Below the pieces are notes generated by a model that saw only the letters and a list, made by a program, of their open reading frames with translations, was not told where the DNA came from and made no database searches. A DNA stretch of 64,000 nucleotides from an uncultured Pelagibacteraceae bacterium (GTDB lineage: Bacteria > Pseudomonadota > Alphaproteobacteria > Pelagibacterales > Pelagibacteraceae). The stretch is taken from NCBI GenBank assembly GCA_902632935.1, contig CACPEJ010000003.1, positions 35,533-99,532 on the forward strand, written 5' to 3'. Both the position numbers and the translations under genes were made by a program. Below, piece by piece: positions 33,786 to 48,069 of the stretch; position 1 is the first letter of the stretch, and each line of letters begins with the position of its first letter.

Positions 33786-35585
33786 ATGAAAAATAATAAG
33801 GCTGAAAACTTAAGAGAAAAACTTAAGCAAGCTCTAACTTCAACAGCAAGAGTGATTTCTGATGATATCCATCTTAAAACTATTGATAAAAAAAATAAAA
33901 AAGATTTGAATTTTGTTGATATTGAAAATCTTAACTCAAGGGGAGATTTTATTAAAGCTAGAGCAGAGTCCGACTCTTCTGCTTTAAAAAAAAAGTTTTC
34001 AAATGATGAGATTTATAAAAAAAATTTACCTTTAAATTCCTCATATAAGACACTTTATTCTATTGCAGAAAAAGTAAGATATGAATGCCTAGGCTCAAAA
34101 ATGTTAAAAGGTATAGCAAAAAATCTTAAAGAAAATTATGATCAAATAATCCAATTTAAAAGAAAAGACCAATTAAATTCAAAAGAAGATGTTCCAGTGG
34201 TGGAAGCTTTTGAATTGTATATGTTAAAGAGATTTCTAAACGTCAAATTAAATACCTTAACCAATAATATGTTAAATTTTTGGGAAAAAGACTTCGATAG
34301 AGTAATGAACAAGCACATTGAATTTTTAAAAGAAAACTTAGAATATCAAAATGAATATTCCTCAAAGTTTTCAGAAATATTACAAGAAATGGATATTTTT
34401 AAAAATGAGGACAATGAAGAAACCAAGGAAGAAAACCAAGATGATGGTCAAAATAATCCCTCTAATGATGACCAAGACAACAATTCAGATGACTCTAGAG
34501 ATGAAAATGACAATGAGGAAACTGAAGCAAGCTTAAACTCTGAATATGACATAGATGAATACAAACTTGATGAGCAACTAATTGATAGTGAGTCTGATCA
34601 AAAAAATAACGAACAAGTTATTCAAAAAAAATCAATTAATGATTTAAATACAGACTATAAGATATTTACAACCCAGTTTGATGAAATAACAAAAGCAGAA
34701 AATTTAGAAAATTCTGACGAAGCTTCAAAATTAAGAAAAACTTTAGATCAACAGTTAATAGGTTTTCAAGATGTCATTACCAAACTTGCAAACAAACTTC
34801 AAAGACAACTACTGGCAAAACAAAACAGGGCTTGGGAGTTTGATTTAGAGGAGGGGTTATTAGATAGTTCAAAATTACCAAGAATAATAATGGATCCTTA
34901 TAATTCATTATCTTTTAAAAAAGAAAAAGATTTAGATTTTAAAGACACTGTCGTTACTCTTTTAATAGATAATTCAGGATCTATGAGAGGGAGACCAATT
35001 ACAATTGCTGCGATTTGCGCTGATATTTTATCAAGAACCTTGGAAAGGTGTTCTGTCAAAGTTGAAATATTAGGTTTCACAACTAAAAATTGGAAAGGTG
35101 GAAAAAGTAGAGAGTTTTGGAATAAAGAGGGTAAACCAAAAACACCAGGTAGATTAAATGATTTAAGACACATAATTTATAAAGGGGCTGATACCCATTG
35201 GCGACAGTGTAAAAATAATCTTGGTTTAATGTTAAAAGAGGGATTGTTAAAAGAAAATATTGATGGAGAAGCAATTTCTTGGGCATTTAATCGATTAAAA
35301 AAAAGAAAAGAAGAAAGAAAAATATTAATGGTAATTTCTGATGGTGCACCAGTTGATGACTCAACTCTGTCAGTCAATTCAGGGGATTTTCTTGAAAAAC
35401 ATTTAAAGAAAATTGTGAAATTTATCGAAGAAAAAACTGAAACTGAAATTTTAGCGATTGGAATAGGCCATGATGTATCAAGATACTATAATCGAGCGAT
35501 AAAGATTACAGATGTCAATGAATTAGGTGATGTCATGATTTCTCAATTGAGTGAACTTTTTAAAAGTAAAAAAAATTTACATTAA
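33786..35585 (+). CDS. cobT: CobT-type VWA-domain protein
   Basis: The 599-aa protein has a helical N-terminal half, a very acidic low-complexity linker ([22 protein letters not shown] onward, about 205-260), and a C-terminal von Willebrand A domain with the metal-ion-dependent adhesion motif DNSGSM and the late [10 protein letters not shown]. It is the expected partner of CobS, directly adjacent with no gap. Together they form an ATPase/VWA chaperone pair like BchI/BchD. The 3' end overlaps the convergent sensor kinase by 4 bp. Confidence 0.9.
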   Translation: MKNNKAENLREKLKQALTSTARVISDDIHLKTIDKKNKKDLNFVDIENLNSRGDFIKARAESDSSALKKKFSNDEIYKKNLPLNSSYKTLYSIAEKVRYECLGSKMLKGIAKNLKENYDQIIQFKRKDQLNSKEDVPVVEAFELYMLKRFLNVKLNTLTNNMLNFWEKDFDRVMNKHIEFLKENLEYQNEYSSKFSEILQEMDIFKNEDNEETKEENQDDGQNNPSNDDQDNNSDDSRDENDNEETEASLNSEYDIDEYKLDEQLIDSESDQKNNEQVIQKKSINDLNTDYKIFTTQFDEITKAENLENSDEASKLRKTLDQQLIGFQDVITKLANKLQRQLLAKQNRAWEFDLEEGLLDSSKLPRIIMDPYNSLSFKKEKDLDFKDTVVTLLIDNSGSMRGRPITIAAICADILSRTLERCSVKVEILGFTTKNWKGGKSREFWNKEGKPKTPGRLNDLRHIIYKGADTHWRQCKNNLGLMLKEGLLKENIDGEAISWAFNRLKKRKEERKILMVISDGAPVDDSTLSVNSGDFLEKHLKKIVKFIEEKTETEILAIGIGHDVSRYYNRAIKITDVNELGDVMISQLSELFKSKKNLH

Positions 35586-36850
35586 AGATTGAACAAATCT
35601 TTATTTTTCCACTTTATTGTCACTTCAGCTCCACTTCTTGTTTGAGAATTCCAACAATTAACAGTGGCAAAATTTTTTTCTAGTAAAGTCTTTCCTATAA
35701 ATAATCCTAAACCTAATCCACTATTTTTATCAGTTGATTTGAGATAAGGTTCTCCAATTTTGGATAAAATATCGCTTGGATATCCATTACCATCATCTTC
35801 AATGGTAATTTCTGTAAAATCATTATCACTTTTCAAATTTATAAAAACTTTGCTTTTACAAAACTTATTTGCATTGCCAATAAAATTTCTTAATCCATAA
35901 ACTATTTCAATCGATCTATAAATTTTCTTTGAATTTAGATCTTGTTCTAGATTTAAACTAAATTCTTTTTTACTTGTTTCCTTAAATGATGAAATAATTT
36001 GTCTTAAATATTCTTTCATTGATAAGTCCTCATCAATAAATTCGTCTTCCTGATCAGGATTTAAGGATAATCTTTTTAATATTTCATTACACCTTTCAAC
36101 TTGACTCAACAACAATTTAATATCTTGTGAAACATCTTTTTGATCTTTTAGTTGTTTTGATAATTCCTGAGTAATTACCTTTATTGTTGATAAGGGTGTC
36201 CCTAATGAATGTGCAGCTGCTGCAGCTTGTCCACCTAAAGATAACATCTCATGTTCTTTAGCCATAATTTCTTCCATTTTATTTAAAGCATCTTTTCTTA
36301 ACTTGCTTTCAGCACCAAATATAATTGCAAAATAATTTAAAAAAAGAAGAGCAATTATTAAAGATAAAGGGATAGCATAGATATAATAATTACTCACATG
36401 AAAGTGATCACTTAAGGGTCCGGGTAAGTCTTTTGAAAAAAAGGTTAAGCCTACAATAGATAAAGTAGTTAATAATACTAATAGTGAATTAGTTTTAAAA
36501 CTCAAATTTGATGAAGCAAAGACACTTGGTATTATTAAAAAAATGACAAATGGATTTTTCACACCCCCTGTAAGATAAATCAATCCACATAATTGTATTA
36601 TATCAACGAGTAAATGAATAAATGCTGATCTATCTGTTAATTGCGTTTTTTTGTAGATAAAAATTAAGTAAAGATTACTAATTACTCCAATAGAAATAAA
36701 TAAATTTGCAAAAATAAAGTTAAAATCAAAATTTAGATAAAAATATACTAGATATACCGATATTAATTGACCAATAATACCAATCCACCTTAAATTTATA
36801 TAAATTGATTTTTTTAAAGAATATTGTTTTGAAGTTTCAAAAAACTTCAT
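35582..36850 (-). CDS. regB: RegB/PrrB-type redox sensor histidine kinase
   Basis: The 422-aa protein has about six membrane spans (residues 20-180), the [16 protein letters not shown] motif that in RegB lies at the quinone site, an H-box [17 protein letters not shown] and N/G boxes ([35 protein letters not shown]). A Cys (VERCNEIL) is in the place of the redox-active Cys described in RegB. RegB senses respiratory redox state and phosphorylates RegA; no regA is visible in the window. The start is directly after gyrB (2 bp). Confidence 0.88.
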   Translation of the reverse strand: MKFFETSKQYSLKKSIYINLRWIGIIGQLISVYLVYFYLNFDFNFIFANLFISIGVISNLYLIFIYKKTQLTDRSAFIHLLVDIIQLCGLIYLTGGVKNPFVIFLIIPSVFASSNLSFKTNSLLVLLTTLSIVGLTFFSKDLPGPLSDHFHVSNYYIYAIPLSLIIALLFLNYFAIIFGAESKLRKDALNKMEEIMAKEHEMLSLGGQAAAAAHSLGTPLSTIKVITQELSKQLKDQKDVSQDIKLLLSQVERCNEILKRLSLNPDQEDEFIDEDLSMKEYLRQIISSFKETSKKEFSLNLEQDLNSKKIYRSIEIVYGLRNFIGNANKFCKSKVFINLKSDNDFTEITIEDDGNGYPSDILSKIGEPYLKSTDKNSGLGLGLFIGKTLLEKNFATVNCWNSQTRSGAEVTIKWKNKDLFNL

Positions 36851-36852
36851 TT

Positions 36853-38916
<2,064 letters not shown>

Positions 38917-39027
38917 TTATTTTACGGAAAAAATAATTATATCATTTTTTGCATTAAATTGCTCTTTTTATAATTTTACCAATTTGTAAAAAATGTGAAA
39001 TTGACCGCATAAAATAAAGATTATTTG

Positions 39028-39117
39028 TGGCGGAGAGAATGGGATTCGAACCCATGAAAGAGTTACCCCTTTACACGCTTTCCAAGCGTGCGCCTTCAAC
39101 CACTCGGCCACCTCTCC
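39028..39117 (-). tRNA. tRNA-Ser (GGA)
   Basis: A 90-nt class II tRNA on the minus strand: acceptor GGAGAGG/TCTCTCC, anticodon stem CACGC/GCGTG with loop TTGGAAA (anticodon GGA), a long variable arm, T-arm TGGG-TTCGAAT-CCCA, discriminator G and encoded CCA. It lies between gyrB and the glycan cassette. Confidence 0.95.
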
Positions 39118-39126
39118 ACTTATATT

Positions 39127-39801
39127 TCATTTTTTTCTAACAACTAAATTATTTTGAAAATACTCAATTTCCAAATAATCAGAATATAGAGACAAAAATT
39201 TATCAATACCTACGTATGATTGTAAAATTCTATTATCATCATGTTGTAAAAAATCATCAAAAAACATAAGTCCATTAACTTTTAAAATTTTAAATGCTTC
39301 AATTGCATCAGACAGAATATCTTCCCCATTATGAGATCCATCAATATAAATAAAGTCAAAATGAACATTTTCTTTTAACAATTTTCTCATTGAAATAACT
39401 GAATCATTTTTTATTTTCTTAAAATTAAATCCTGAGAGATTCTGATCAAAAGCTTTTTCTATTAAATCAAAATTAGGTGAAAGTGTTTTACTATTCGGAT
39501 TAGGCATATCCCATATATCTAAAAAAAAGGCATTTACAAATTTGTATTCAGATAAAACGTAAAAAGAAGATAATCCCTCATAACAACCTACCTCCAAATA
39601 ATCAAATTTTGAGCTCTTATCTTTTGGCAAAAAAAAAGTGAAAATTTCAAAATTGTTTAAAAACCATTTTTGTGAGAAGTTTTTGTGATCTAATTTTTCT
39701 TCAAATATTTTTTTTTGAGAAGCATAGTCCTTTTTACATCTTTTTTTTAATGCTTTAGATTTATAATAGTGTAAAAAATATTTTAATTTTAAAAAAAACA
39801 T
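39127..39801 (-). CDS. Class I SAM methyltransferase (Methyltransf_24-like)
   Basis: About 224 aa from the ATG at 39801; the track ORF extends upstream across the divergent epimerase gene and is rejected. Rossmann motifs are [19 protein letters not shown] (motif I, SAM), [10 protein letters not shown] (motif II acidic), [41 protein letters not shown]. Such enzymes modify sugars, lipids or peptides in surface polysaccharide loci. Neighbours (epimerase, GT17) point to a cell-surface glycan. It lies 9 bp from tRNA-Ser. Confidence 0.8.
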   Translation of the reverse strand: MFFLKLKYFLHYYKSKALKKRCKKDYASQKKIFEEKLDHKNFSQKWFLNNFEIFTFFLPKDKSSKFDYLEVGCYEGLSSFYVLSEYKFVNAFFLDIWDMPNPNSKTLSPNFDLIEKAFDQNLSGFNFKKIKNDSVISMRKLLKENVHFDFIYIDGSHNGEDILSDAIEAFKILKVNGLMFFDDFLQHDDNRILQSYVGIDKFLSLYSDYLEIEYFQNNLVVRKK

Positions 39802-39836
39802 ATTAATCAATATATTCAAAAATATTAAAAAATGAA

Positions 39837-40781
39837 ATGATACTTGTAACAGGATGCACTGGATATATAGGCTTTCACATTTGTGAATTTTTAGAATTGA
39901 AAAGATTGCCTTATTTTGGAATTGATAACTTTTCAAGATCTCATTCAAAAAATATTATTAATAAAAAAAAGTTTTTAAAAACTGATATAAACTCAAAAAT
40001 CATTTCATCTTTAGTCTCTTCAAAAAAAATTCATACTGTAATACATGCTGCAGCTTTGAGCTTTCCACCAGAGTCAGAAAAAAATCGAAAAATTTATTTT
40101 AAGAATAATATTGAAAAAACAAAAACTTTTATTGATGTATGTGTTAAAAATAATATTAAGAAATTTATTTTTTTATCGAGTTCTAATGTATATAATTTTA
40201 ATCCAAATAATATTAAGGCAGCATCTGAAAATCAAAAAAATAAGCCCACAAATTATTATGGTAAGACGAAATCTATAATTGAGAAATATTTGAAAAATAA
40301 ATTTGAAATCTGTTACATACTAAGATTATTTAATATAGCTGGTTATATAAATAAAAAAGAATTTTTTGAATTCAAAAATAAATTTAGAAGAATTATGCCT
40401 GTAATAACTGAAGCCTCTAGAAAAAAATTGCTATTTAAAATAAATCTTGTGAAAAGTAAAAAAAAGTTAATTTATCCAGGAAGAGACTTTGTTCATATAA
40501 AAGACTTTTTAAGTATTATTCTTAAAATTTTAAAAAGAAACAACATTGGTTCATATATTATGAATGTAGGGAGTGGAGAACTTATCTATTTGGATAAAAT
40601 AATCAAAATCTTTGAAAAAAAGATGAATAAAAAAATTTCTTACAAAAAAAAATTTTATGAGTTGGGTAACTATAACTATACTTTGAGTAACAATTATAAA
40701 TTAAGAAAAATATTAAATTTCGATTTTAAATTTAATATTAATGAAATTATTAAAAGCTGTATTAAAAAAAAAGTTATATAA
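39837..40781 (+). CDS. NAD-dependent epimerase/dehydratase (extended SDR)
   Basis: The 314-aa protein has the Rossmann motif MILVTGCTGYIGFHICEFL, the strand-turn IHAAALSFPPES, a catalytic FLSSSNVY (Ser) and NYYGKTKSIIEKYL (YxxxK), and DFVHIKDFLSIIL. This is the UDP-glucose 4-epimerase/dehydratase subfamily, acting on nucleotide sugars. The exact substrate is unknown. It is divergent from the methyltransferase (35 bp between starts) and overlaps the convergent GT17 gene by 8 bp. Confidence 0.87.
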   Translation: MILVTGCTGYIGFHICEFLELKRLPYFGIDNFSRSHSKNIINKKKFLKTDINSKIISSLVSSKKIHTVIHAAALSFPPESEKNRKIYFKNNIEKTKTFIDVCVKNNIKKFIFLSSSNVYNFNPNNIKAASENQKNKPTNYYGKTKSIIEKYLKNKFEICYILRLFNIAGYINKKEFFEFKNKFRRIMPVITEASRKKLLFKINLVKSKKKLIYPGRDFVHIKDFLSIILKILKRNNIGSYIMNVGSGELIYLDKIIKIFEKKMNKKISYKKKFYELGNYNYTLSNNYKLRKILNFDFKFNINEIIKSCIKKKVI

Positions 40782-41580
40782 TCCAATTTCTATAAAAACC
40801 TTTGTTTTCAATCAAATATTGAGGAAAAAATTGTTCACTAAACTCTAATTTAGAAAATTTGATATTTCTTCCAAATAAATCTTTATTTTCTTTTACTCTT
40901 TTTTTTATTGTCTCTAAATCACTATTTTCAAGAGTATCTAATTCAGAATGCGTCCATGCTTTAATCTTTTTCTGAATATCTTCTTCAGACATTAAATATG
41001 AAAAATGCCAACCAGCTTTATTTAACACTTTTATTTTCTTAAATTTATCAAATCTAAAAAAACTATATTTCAAATTTTTTTTAGCGACAAGTCTTAACCA
41101 ACTAAATGATTTCAAATTTTTAAATTTTGAAACACGACTACCTTCCCAAACATCTTTATATTGTTCTGACAACAAGTTTAATTTGTAATAAAAACAATAT
41201 TGTTCACAAATTACTATATTATTACCAATACTCGGTAAATCACTTATGACTTCAGGATTTATAATTTCATCAGCGTCTGAATATATTATTAAATCATCTG
41301 GTTGAGTATCTTTTAATCCATTCATTAGAAAATTTCTTTGATAATCTTGCCTTTCCCAAATTCCTAGACTTTCTGGAAAGTTATCAATTTTTAAATAAAT
41401 AATTTTGTGACTAAAATTTTTGAATTTTTTATGATCAAAAAGGTATCCTTTAATTTTACCTCTATGATCATAATAAGACTCACAAATTACAAAATAGTCT
41501 ACATACTTATCTAATATGTTAAATCTTATTTCAGTTAATAAATTTTCATTAAAAAATATAAAACAATCGTAAATTTTCAT
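40774..41580 (-). CDS. Glycosyltransferase family 17-like protein
   Basis: The 268-aa protein resembles GT17 enzymes: [59 protein letters not shown], and the DxD-like metal site [13 protein letters not shown], followed by [20 protein letters not shown]17 includes animal MGAT3 N-acetylglucosaminyltransferase and bacterial surface-glycan enzymes. It overlaps lepA by 4 bp on the same strand, so it could be expressed with the lepA series. Confidence 0.85.
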   Translation of the reverse strand: MKIYDCFIFFNENLLTEIRFNILDKYVDYFVICESYYDHRGKIKGYLFDHKKFKNFSHKIIYLKIDNFPESLGIWERQDYQRNFLMNGLKDTQPDDLIIYSDADEIINPEVISDLPSIGNNIVICEQYCFYYKLNLLSEQYKDVWEGSRVSKFKNLKSFSWLRLVAKKNLKYSFFRFDKFKKIKVLNKAGWHFSYLMSEEDIQKKIKAWTHSELDTLENSDLETIKKRVKENKDLFGRNIKFSKLEFSEQFFPQYLIENKGFYRNWII

Positions 41581-43385
41581 TTAGCACCTTTGATCTTTAA
41601 AACTCCTATAAATGCCTCTTGAGGAATCTCAACTCTTCCAAATTGTTTGGATCTTGCTTTTCCCTTTTTTTGTTTTTCTAAAAGTTTTCTTTTTCTATCT
41701 GTTGCTCCACCACCATGTATCTTTGTCAGAACATCTTTCTTAAAACCTTTAATTGTTTCTCTTGCGATAATTTTGCCACCAATCGCAGCTTGTACGGGGA
41801 TCATAAAATTATGTCGAGGTATCAAATCTTTTAATTTTTCACAAACTTCTCTTCCGGTTTTTTGAGCAAAATCTTTATGTATCATCATGGCAAGTGCATC
41901 GACTGGTTCACTATTAACTAAAATGCCAAGTTTTACTAAATCTCCCTCTCTATGCTCTAAAATTTCATAATCAAAACTTGCATAACCACTTGTCATAGAT
42001 TTAATTCTGTCATTAAAATCAAAAACTACTTCATTTAATGGGAGTTCATAATTTACTACAGCTCTGTTACCTGAATATGAAAGATTAGTTTGAATCCCTC
42101 TTTTATCCTGACATAATTTTATTATTGAACCTAGGAATTCATCTGGAGTTATTATGGTAGCTTTAATCCAAGGTTCCTCAATTGAATTAATAATTGTTGG
42201 ATCAGGAAGAGTTGATGGATTTTGCAAGTCCATTATTTTCCCATTATTCAAGTTAACTTTATAAACTACTCCAGGTGTAGTTGTTAATAAGTTAACATCA
42301 AACTCTCTTTCTAATCTTTCTGTAATGATTTCAAGATGTAAGAGACCTAAAAATCCACATCTAAATCCCAATCCTAGAGCTGATGATGACTCTGCTTCAT
42401 ATGAAAAACTTGCATCATTTAATTGTAATTTGGCTAGCCCATCTTTTAATTTTTGATACTCAGAGCTATCAACTGGAAACAATCCACAAAAAACTACAGG
42501 TTTACTTGGTTTAAAACCAGGCAATGCATTCACAGGTGGTTTTGATGCATCACAGATAGTGTCACCAACTTTTGTTTCTGAAAGAACTTTAATTCCTGTA
42601 GTAATAAAACCTATTTCGCCAGTATTTAATTCATTTATATCTTTTGCTTTTGGTGTAAAAACTCCAACTTTTTCAACTATATAATCTTGATTAGTAGAGA
42701 GCATTTTAATTTTCATATTTTTTGTAAGTTTACCATTAATTACTCTAACTAAAATCACGACACCTAAATAAGTGTCATACCAGCTATCAACTAATAGACA
42801 TTTTAAATCTTTATCAGTATCACCTTTTGGGCTCGGTAATTGATTGATAATTTGCTCCAGAATGTCATTTATACCTTCTCCGGTTTTTCCTGAACAAGGA
42901 ATAGCATTTTCAGTATCAATTCCAATAACATCTTCGATTTGTTTCTTTGTTCTATCTAGATCAGAAGCAGGTAAATCTATTTTGTTTAAAACAGGAATAA
43001 TTTCATGATTAATATCTAGAGCTTGATAGACATTAGCCAGTGTTTGAGCTTCGACACCCTGGGTACTATCTACAATTAATATTGATCCTTCACAGGCATA
43101 CAAAGATCTGCTTACCTCATAACTAAAATCTACATGACCAGGGGTGTCTATAATATTTAAAATATAATTTTTTCCGTTTTTAGCTTTATAATTCAACTTT
43201 ACAGTCTGTGCTTTTATTGTGATACCTCTTTCTCTTTCTATATCCATAGAGTCAAGTACTTGTGATTTCATTTCTCTCTCTGTCAAACCACCACATTGAT
43301 GGATTATTCTATCAGCTATTGTAGATTTCCCATGATCAATATGAGCAATGATTGCAAAATTTCTTATATTATCGATTGTACTCAT
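41577..43385 (-). CDS. lepA: Elongation factor 4 (LepA)
   Basis: The 602-aa translational GTPase has [14 protein letters not shown] (G1), [12 protein letters not shown] (G3) and NKIDLPASD (G4), with the EF-G-like domains and the LepA-specific C-terminal [36 protein letters not shown]. LepA binds ribosomes and affects initiation and stalled translocation. It follows pheT by 7 bp, ending the translation-factor block. Confidence 0.97.
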   Translation of the reverse strand: MSTIDNIRNFAIIAHIDHGKSTIADRIIHQCGGLTEREMKSQVLDSMDIERERGITIKAQTVKLNYKAKNGKNYILNIIDTPGHVDFSYEVSRSLYACEGSILIVDSTQGVEAQTLANVYQALDINHEIIPVLNKIDLPASDLDRTKKQIEDVIGIDTENAIPCSGKTGEGINDILEQIINQLPSPKGDTDKDLKCLLVDSWYDTYLGVVILVRVINGKLTKNMKIKMLSTNQDYIVEKVGVFTPKAKDINELNTGEIGFITTGIKVLSETKVGDTICDASKPPVNALPGFKPSKPVVFCGLFPVDSSEYQKLKDGLAKLQLNDASFSYEAESSSALGLGFRCGFLGLLHLEIITERLEREFDVNLLTTTPGVVYKVNLNNGKIMDLQNPSTLPDPTIINSIEEPWIKATIITPDEFLGSIIKLCQDKRGIQTNLSYSGNRAVVNYELPLNEVVFDFNDRIKSMTSGYASFDYEILEHREGDLVKLGILVNSEPVDALAMMIHKDFAQKTGREVCEKLKDLIPRHNFMIPVQAAIGGKIIARETIKGFKKDVLTKIHGGGATDRKRKLLEKQKKGKARSKQFGRVEIPQEAFIGVLKIKGAK

Positions 43386-43392
43386 TTTAATT

Positions 43393-45798
43393 TTAAGATC
43401 GAATTTTAGCGCCAGTTTTATTTTCTACTGCTTCTATGATTGAATTATTAATTTTCTCTAAATCCTTATCGTTTAAAGTTTTTTCTGATGACTGAATTGT
43501 TATGCTGATAGCTATAGACTTTTGATTATCTGGGATATTTTCACCTTCATAAACATCAAAAACTTTTATATTGCTAATAAGATTTGGACTCACATTAGAA
43601 ATTACACTTATAAACTCTTGTGCCTCTACATCTTTATTAACCACAAATGCAAAATCTCGCTCTGATTTTTGAAAATCCGATACAGAAAACTTCAATTTTT
43701 GATCTTTTAATGTTTTTCTTGAAAGTTTTAAATTTTCTAAAAAGATTTCAAAACCTATTAAATTTTCAGTTTTAATATCAATTTTTTTTAAAATATTAGG
43801 ATGAATTTCACCAAAATAAGCTGCAACTTTATCTTTTTTATGATCTAAGAAAATTCTCCCAGACTTCCCTGGATGATAATAATTGGGTGTTTGGCTATCA
43901 ATAAAAAATTGATCAGAATTATAACCTGCCTCATTCAAAGTTTGCACCACATCTCTTTTTGCATCAAATAAATCAATATTTCTCTCTTTATCGATCCAAG
44001 AAAGTCTTGATTTTTTACCGGCTGACAAACCACAAACTACTGTCTTTTGCTCACCTGGTTTTGAACCAGTAAAAACAGGACCTATCTCAAATATAGATAA
44101 ATCTTTAAAACCTCTATCCAAATTTTTACTCATGTACATGATTAAATTTGAAAATATGGAATTTCTTAAAACTCCCAATTCGGAACTTATAGGATTTACA
44201 ATTTTTATTTCTTTACCAGCTTCTCTAAAATGATTGTTATAACTTTGATCTGTAAATGACCATGTTATTGTCTCTAAATAACCCTTTGAAGCAATTGCTC
44301 TTTGTAAGAAATGGAATAATCTTTGAGTTTGAGTTAAAGTAGATTTAGATCTATCCTTAATTGGGTCAATTGTTTTTATTTTATCGTAACCACTTATTCT
44401 CACCAACTCTTCAATAATATCTATTTGCTGTGATATGTCTGGTCTCCAGGAAGGAACTATCAACTTTAAAGAATTTTTTTCTTTTTTAATAATGAAACCA
44501 AGATCGGTCAAAATTCTTTGGATTTCCTTTTCAGAAATTTTGAATCCAACTATATTTTCAAAAGAATTTACATCAAAGTTTATAATTTTGGTTTTATAAG
44601 ATTCAATTTTTTGAATATCGATTTTACTAACTTCGCCACCGCAAATTTCTTGAATTAGTGATGCTGCTTTCTTTAAGCCGGTTTCGATGGATAATGGGTC
44701 AATTCCTCTTTCAAATCTAAATTTTGCATCTGTATCTAAATTCAATTTTTTTGCCGTATTTCTAATTGATCTTGGATCAAAATAAGCAGACTCTAATAAT
44801 ATATTTTTAGTATCAAATTCTGTGCCTGATCTTGTGCCCCCAATAATTCCACCTAATCCTAAAACTCCTTTGTTGTCACTAATAACACACATACCTTTTT
44901 CTAACTTATAAATTTTATTGTCAAGTGCTGTAAATTCTTCTCCAGATTTTGAGTTTCTTACGATTATCCCTTTTTCAATTTTATCAGCATCATATGCGTG
45001 TAATGGTCGGTTAATATCTAGCATTACATAATTTGTTATATCAACAATAGCTGAAATAGGTTTTTGACCAACTGAAATTAATTTATCTTTAAGCCATTGA
45101 GGACTCTCGGTATTTTTTACATTTTTAATTAAACAACTTCCAAAAGCACTACACCCTTGTCCTTTCTCCTTATTAATCTTAACTTTTAAATTTTGTTTTG
45201 ATTTTAATTTAATCTTTTTTTCTTTAGATGCTATTAACCTTCCAAAACCTGAGGCTGCAAGATCTCTAGCTATTCCCTTCACACCAAGACAATCTGGTCG
45301 ATTAGGTGTAATAGATAAATCAATAAGATTAGATTTTGATTTTGAAAAATAACTTTTACCAATATTTTTTTCATATTTTTTTGATAATTCGGTAATACCA
45401 TCACTCTCATCAGATAAATTTAACTCAGACTCAGAGCAAAGCATTCCGTAAGAGGTTACACCTCTAATTTTTGCTATTTCTAATTTTGTGTTAGTCTTTG
45501 GGATAATTGCACCTGGAGGTGCATATATTGTAATAAGTCCTTCATTCGCATTGGTGGCACCACACACAACTTTTTTAAGCTCTTTCTCACCAACATTTAC
45601 GTCACAAACTTTAAGTCGATCTGCGTTTGGATGTTTTTCTGTCTTGATAATTTTTGCAACTTTAAATAGTTGATTATCAGATGAAAGACTTTCCACACTT
45701 TCTACCTCCAGCCCTATATTGGTAAGTTGTTCTAAAAGATTTTTTTCTTTCAGATTAGTTTTTAAATGATCTTTTAACCAATCAAATGTGATTTTCAT
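43393..45798 (-). CDS. pheT: Phenylalanine-tRNA ligase beta subunit
   Basis: The 801-aa subunit has the expected domain order: N-terminal tRNA-binding OB fold ([23 protein letters not shown]), B3/B4 editing region, B5, the catalytic-like core ([26 protein letters not shown]) and a C-terminal ferredoxin-like anticodon-binding domain ([14 protein letters not shown]). It forms the alpha2-beta2 enzyme with PheS. The start overlaps the pheS stop by 4 bp. Confidence 0.97.
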   Translation of the reverse strand: MKITFDWLKDHLKTNLKEKNLLEQLTNIGLEVESVESLSSDNQLFKVAKIIKTEKHPNADRLKVCDVNVGEKELKKVVCGATNANEGLITIYAPPGAIIPKTNTKLEIAKIRGVTSYGMLCSESELNLSDESDGITELSKKYEKNIGKSYFSKSKSNLIDLSITPNRPDCLGVKGIARDLAASGFGRLIASKEKKIKLKSKQNLKVKINKEKGQGCSAFGSCLIKNVKNTESPQWLKDKLISVGQKPISAIVDITNYVMLDINRPLHAYDADKIEKGIIVRNSKSGEEFTALDNKIYKLEKGMCVISDNKGVLGLGGIIGGTRSGTEFDTKNILLESAYFDPRSIRNTAKKLNLDTDAKFRFERGIDPLSIETGLKKAASLIQEICGGEVSKIDIQKIESYKTKIINFDVNSFENIVGFKISEKEIQRILTDLGFIIKKEKNSLKLIVPSWRPDISQQIDIIEELVRISGYDKIKTIDPIKDRSKSTLTQTQRLFHFLQRAIASKGYLETITWSFTDQSYNNHFREAGKEIKIVNPISSELGVLRNSIFSNLIMYMSKNLDRGFKDLSIFEIGPVFTGSKPGEQKTVVCGLSAGKKSRLSWIDKERNIDLFDAKRDVVQTLNEAGYNSDQFFIDSQTPNYYHPGKSGRIFLDHKKDKVAAYFGEIHPNILKKIDIKTENLIGFEIFLENLKLSRKTLKDQKLKFSVSDFQKSERDFAFVVNKDVEAQEFISVISNVSPNLISNIKVFDVYEGENIPDNQKSIAISITIQSSEKTLNDKDLEKINNSIIEAVENKTGAKIRS

Positions 45799-46862
45799 CT
45801 ACTTAGGCCTCTATAGTTCGTAGGTACGTCTAAAGGATCAAATCCAAAATGGTTTAACCATCTATAATCACAATCAAAGAAAGCTCTTAGATCATTAATT
45901 CCATATTTCAACATCGCTAATCTATCAATTCCTATTCCAAACGCATAACCTTGAAACTTAGTTGGATCAACCTTAACATTTTTTAAAACATTTGGATGAA
46001 CCATCCCGCAACCCAGTATTTCTAGCCACTTATCACCTTCCCCTATAATAATTTTTCCATCTTTGATTTCATATCCAATATCAACTTCGGCAGATGGTTC
46101 TGTGAAAGGGAAATGACTTGGCCTAAATCTCATCTTTATTTTTTTAACTTCAAAAAATTCTTTGATAAAATAATTCAAACAACCTTTTAAGTGACCCATA
46201 TTAATATTTTTGTCTATATGAAGACCTTCAACTTGGTGAAACATTGGTGAATGTGTTTGGTCACTATCCGATCTGTATGTTCTGCCAGGTGCAATTATTT
46301 TAAAAGGTGGTTTGTCTTTTAACATTGTTCTAATTTGAACAGGAGACGTATGAGTGCGCAGCAATCTTTCTTTTTTTTCGTCAAGATAAAATGTATCATG
46401 CATATCTCTTGCTGGATGATTGTCTGGAGTATTTAAAGCAGTAAAATTGTTATATTCATTTTCAACATCTGGTCCTTCCTCTACACTAAAGCCTATTTCA
46501 GAAAATATAGAAGATATTTCATCAATTGTTTGTGATACAGGATGGATTTTACCCCTTACAAATGATCGCTCTGGTAAAGTAACATCAATTTTTTCTTTTT
46601 CCAATTTTTCATTAATATTTGCTTTTTCTATTTGGTTTATTTTTAAATTTATTAGATCATGGAGTTCATCCTTAATGATATTCAAATCAGATGCGAATTT
46701 TTTCCTTTCTGAGACATCAAAATTACCTATTTTTTTAAATTGAGATGAGACCAACCCATTTTTACCAAATAGATCAGATTTAATTTGATTAAGTTCTGCT
46801 AGATCTAATTTACCTTTTAATTTTGATGTAAATTCGTCTCTTATTTTTTTTAGATCAGACAT
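45795..46862 (-). CDS. pheS: Phenylalanine-tRNA ligase alpha subunit
   Basis: The 355-aa catalytic subunit has an N-terminal coiled coil, then [50 protein letters not shown], the phenylalanine-site region [18 protein letters not shown] and [14 protein letters not shown] (motif 3). It activates Phe and charges tRNA-Phe with PheT. rplT lies 43 bp upstream; no attenuator hairpin or Phe-rich leader peptide is apparent there. Confidence 0.97.
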   Translation of the reverse strand: MSDLKKIRDEFTSKLKGKLDLAELNQIKSDLFGKNGLVSSQFKKIGNFDVSERKKFASDLNIIKDELHDLINLKINQIEKANINEKLEKEKIDVTLPERSFVRGKIHPVSQTIDEISSIFSEIGFSVEEGPDVENEYNNFTALNTPDNHPARDMHDTFYLDEKKERLLRTHTSPVQIRTMLKDKPPFKIIAPGRTYRSDSDQTHSPMFHQVEGLHIDKNINMGHLKGCLNYFIKEFFEVKKIKMRFRPSHFPFTEPSAEVDIGYEIKDGKIIIGEGDKWLEILGCGMVHPNVLKNVKVDPTKFQGYAFGIGIDRLAMLKYGINDLRAFFDCDYRWLNHFGFDPLDVPTNYRGLSR

Positions 46863-46905
46863 TTTTACAGATTATTTCTTCAGCGAAATAAAACAATAGT
46901 GAAGA

Positions 46906-47262
46906 TTAATTTAAAGCAGATTGTGCTTTTTGGACAATAGTTTTAAAGGCTTCTGGGCTATCATAGGCTATCTCAGCTAAAATTTTTCTATCAATTTTAA
47001 TTCCACATTTATTTAAACCATAAATAAACTTGGAATATGTCAAACCTTCAGCTCTTACACCCGCATTGATTCTTTGTATCCACAATGATTTGAAGTCTCT
47101 TTTCTTATTTCTTCGATCTCTATATGCATATTGCATAGCTTTTTCCATAGCTTGCTTTGCAACTCTAATAGTATTTTTTCTTCTTCCCCACTGACCTTTT
47201 ACAGCTTTTAAAACTTTTTTATGTTTAGCTCTACTTGTTACACCTCTTTTAACTCTTGCCAT
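46906..47262 (-). CDS. rplT: 50S ribosomal protein L20
   Basis: The 118-aa basic protein matches L20 throughout: [68 protein letters not shown]. It is an early assembly protein of the large subunit and in some bacteria represses its own operon. It begins 1 bp after rpmI. Confidence 0.98.
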   Translation of the reverse strand: MARVKRGVTSRAKHKKVLKAVKGQWGRRKNTIRVAKQAMEKAMQYAYRDRRNKKRDFKSLWIQRINAGVRAEGLTYSKFIYGLNKCGIKIDRKILAEIAYDSPEAFKTIVQKAQSALN

Positions 47263-47263
47263 T

Positions 47264-47470
47264 TTAACCCCTTAAGCTGTAAGGCATATACGATTTAACA
47301 ATTTTACCATCTTGTTTTGACATCGCAGTAGTGCCCCTAAGTTTTCTTATTTGAGAATTAGTTCTTTTTATCATGCCGTGTCTCTTTCCAGCTTGGGCCA
47401 TCATAACTTTCCCTCTAGCTGAAATTTTAAATCTTTTTTTTGCTGAGCTTTTTGTTTTTAATTTTGGCAT
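47264..47470 (-). CDS. rpmI: 50S ribosomal protein L35
   Basis: The 68-aa protein [52 protein letters not shown] is a typical L35. It sits between infC (53 bp upstream) and rplT (1 bp downstream), the universal infC-rpmI-rplT order. Confidence 0.97.
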   Translation of the reverse strand: MPKLKTKSSAKKRFKISARGKVMMAQAGKRHGMIKRTNSQIRKLRGTTAMSKQDGKIVKSYMPYSLRG

Positions 47471-47523
47471 AATTGGACGAGGTTATACAAAGAATGTAGA
47501 AAATTTACAACCTATATTAAAGC

Positions 47524-48069
47524 CTATAAAGGTTGAATTACCATAATCATTTGCTTTCCATCAAACTTGGGGTGCAATTCGACTTTACCAATATCTTTCA
47601 TATCTTCTTTAATTTTGGCCATTAATTCATTTCCCAAATGAGAGTGTTGAAGTTCACGTCCTTTAAATCTAATGGTGAACTTTACCTTATCACCTTTGGC
47701 AATAAATTTTTTAGCATTTTTTACCTTAAACTCATAATCATGCGTTTCAGTTACTGGTCTCATTTTAATTTCTTTTAAAGCAATTATTTTTTGTTTCTTT
47801 TTTGCAAGGTTTGCTTTTTTTTGCGCATCATATTTATATTTACCCATGTCCATTATTTTACAAACTGGGGGATTGGCATTTGGGGCAATTTCGATTAAAT
47901 CCAAACCTTGATTTTTTGCCATTGAGATTGCCTCATTAGTATTTAAAACACCTAAGTTTTCTCCATCACTTGCAATAACTTGAACTTCGGGTGAGGAAAT
48001 TCTGTTATTTGATCGAGGACCACGATCCTTGGTTCTTCTTTGAAAATAGTTTTGCTTAAAATCTGCCAC
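47524..48069 (-). CDS. infC: Translation initiation factor IF-3
   Basis: The 181-aa protein has NNRISSPEVQVIASDGENLGVLNTNEAISMAKNQGLDLIEIAPNANPPVCKIMDMGKYKYDAQKKA at the N-domain and KIKEDMKDIGKVELHPKFDGKQMIMVIQP at the C-domain. The start codon is GTG and touches the thrS stop directly (TAA then GTG). A rare start codon is used for autoregulation of infC in E. coli (AUU there); GTG is milder. IF-3 prevents premature 50S joining and checks the start codon. Confidence 0.96.
   Translation of the reverse strand: MADFKQNYFQRRTKDRGPRSNNRISSPEVQVIASDGENLGVLNTNEAISMAKNQGLDLIEIAPNANPPVCKIMDMGKYKYDAQKKANLAKKKQKIIALKEIKMRPVTETHDYEFKVKNAKKFIAKGDKVKFTIRFKGRELQHSHLGNELMAKIKEDMKDIGKVELHPKFDGKQMIMVIQPL

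Noticed and set aside
39802-39948. 49-codon upstream extension of the methyltransferase ORF
   Set aside because: It crosses the start of the divergent epimerase gene and is a hydrophobic shadow; ATG 39801 fits better.
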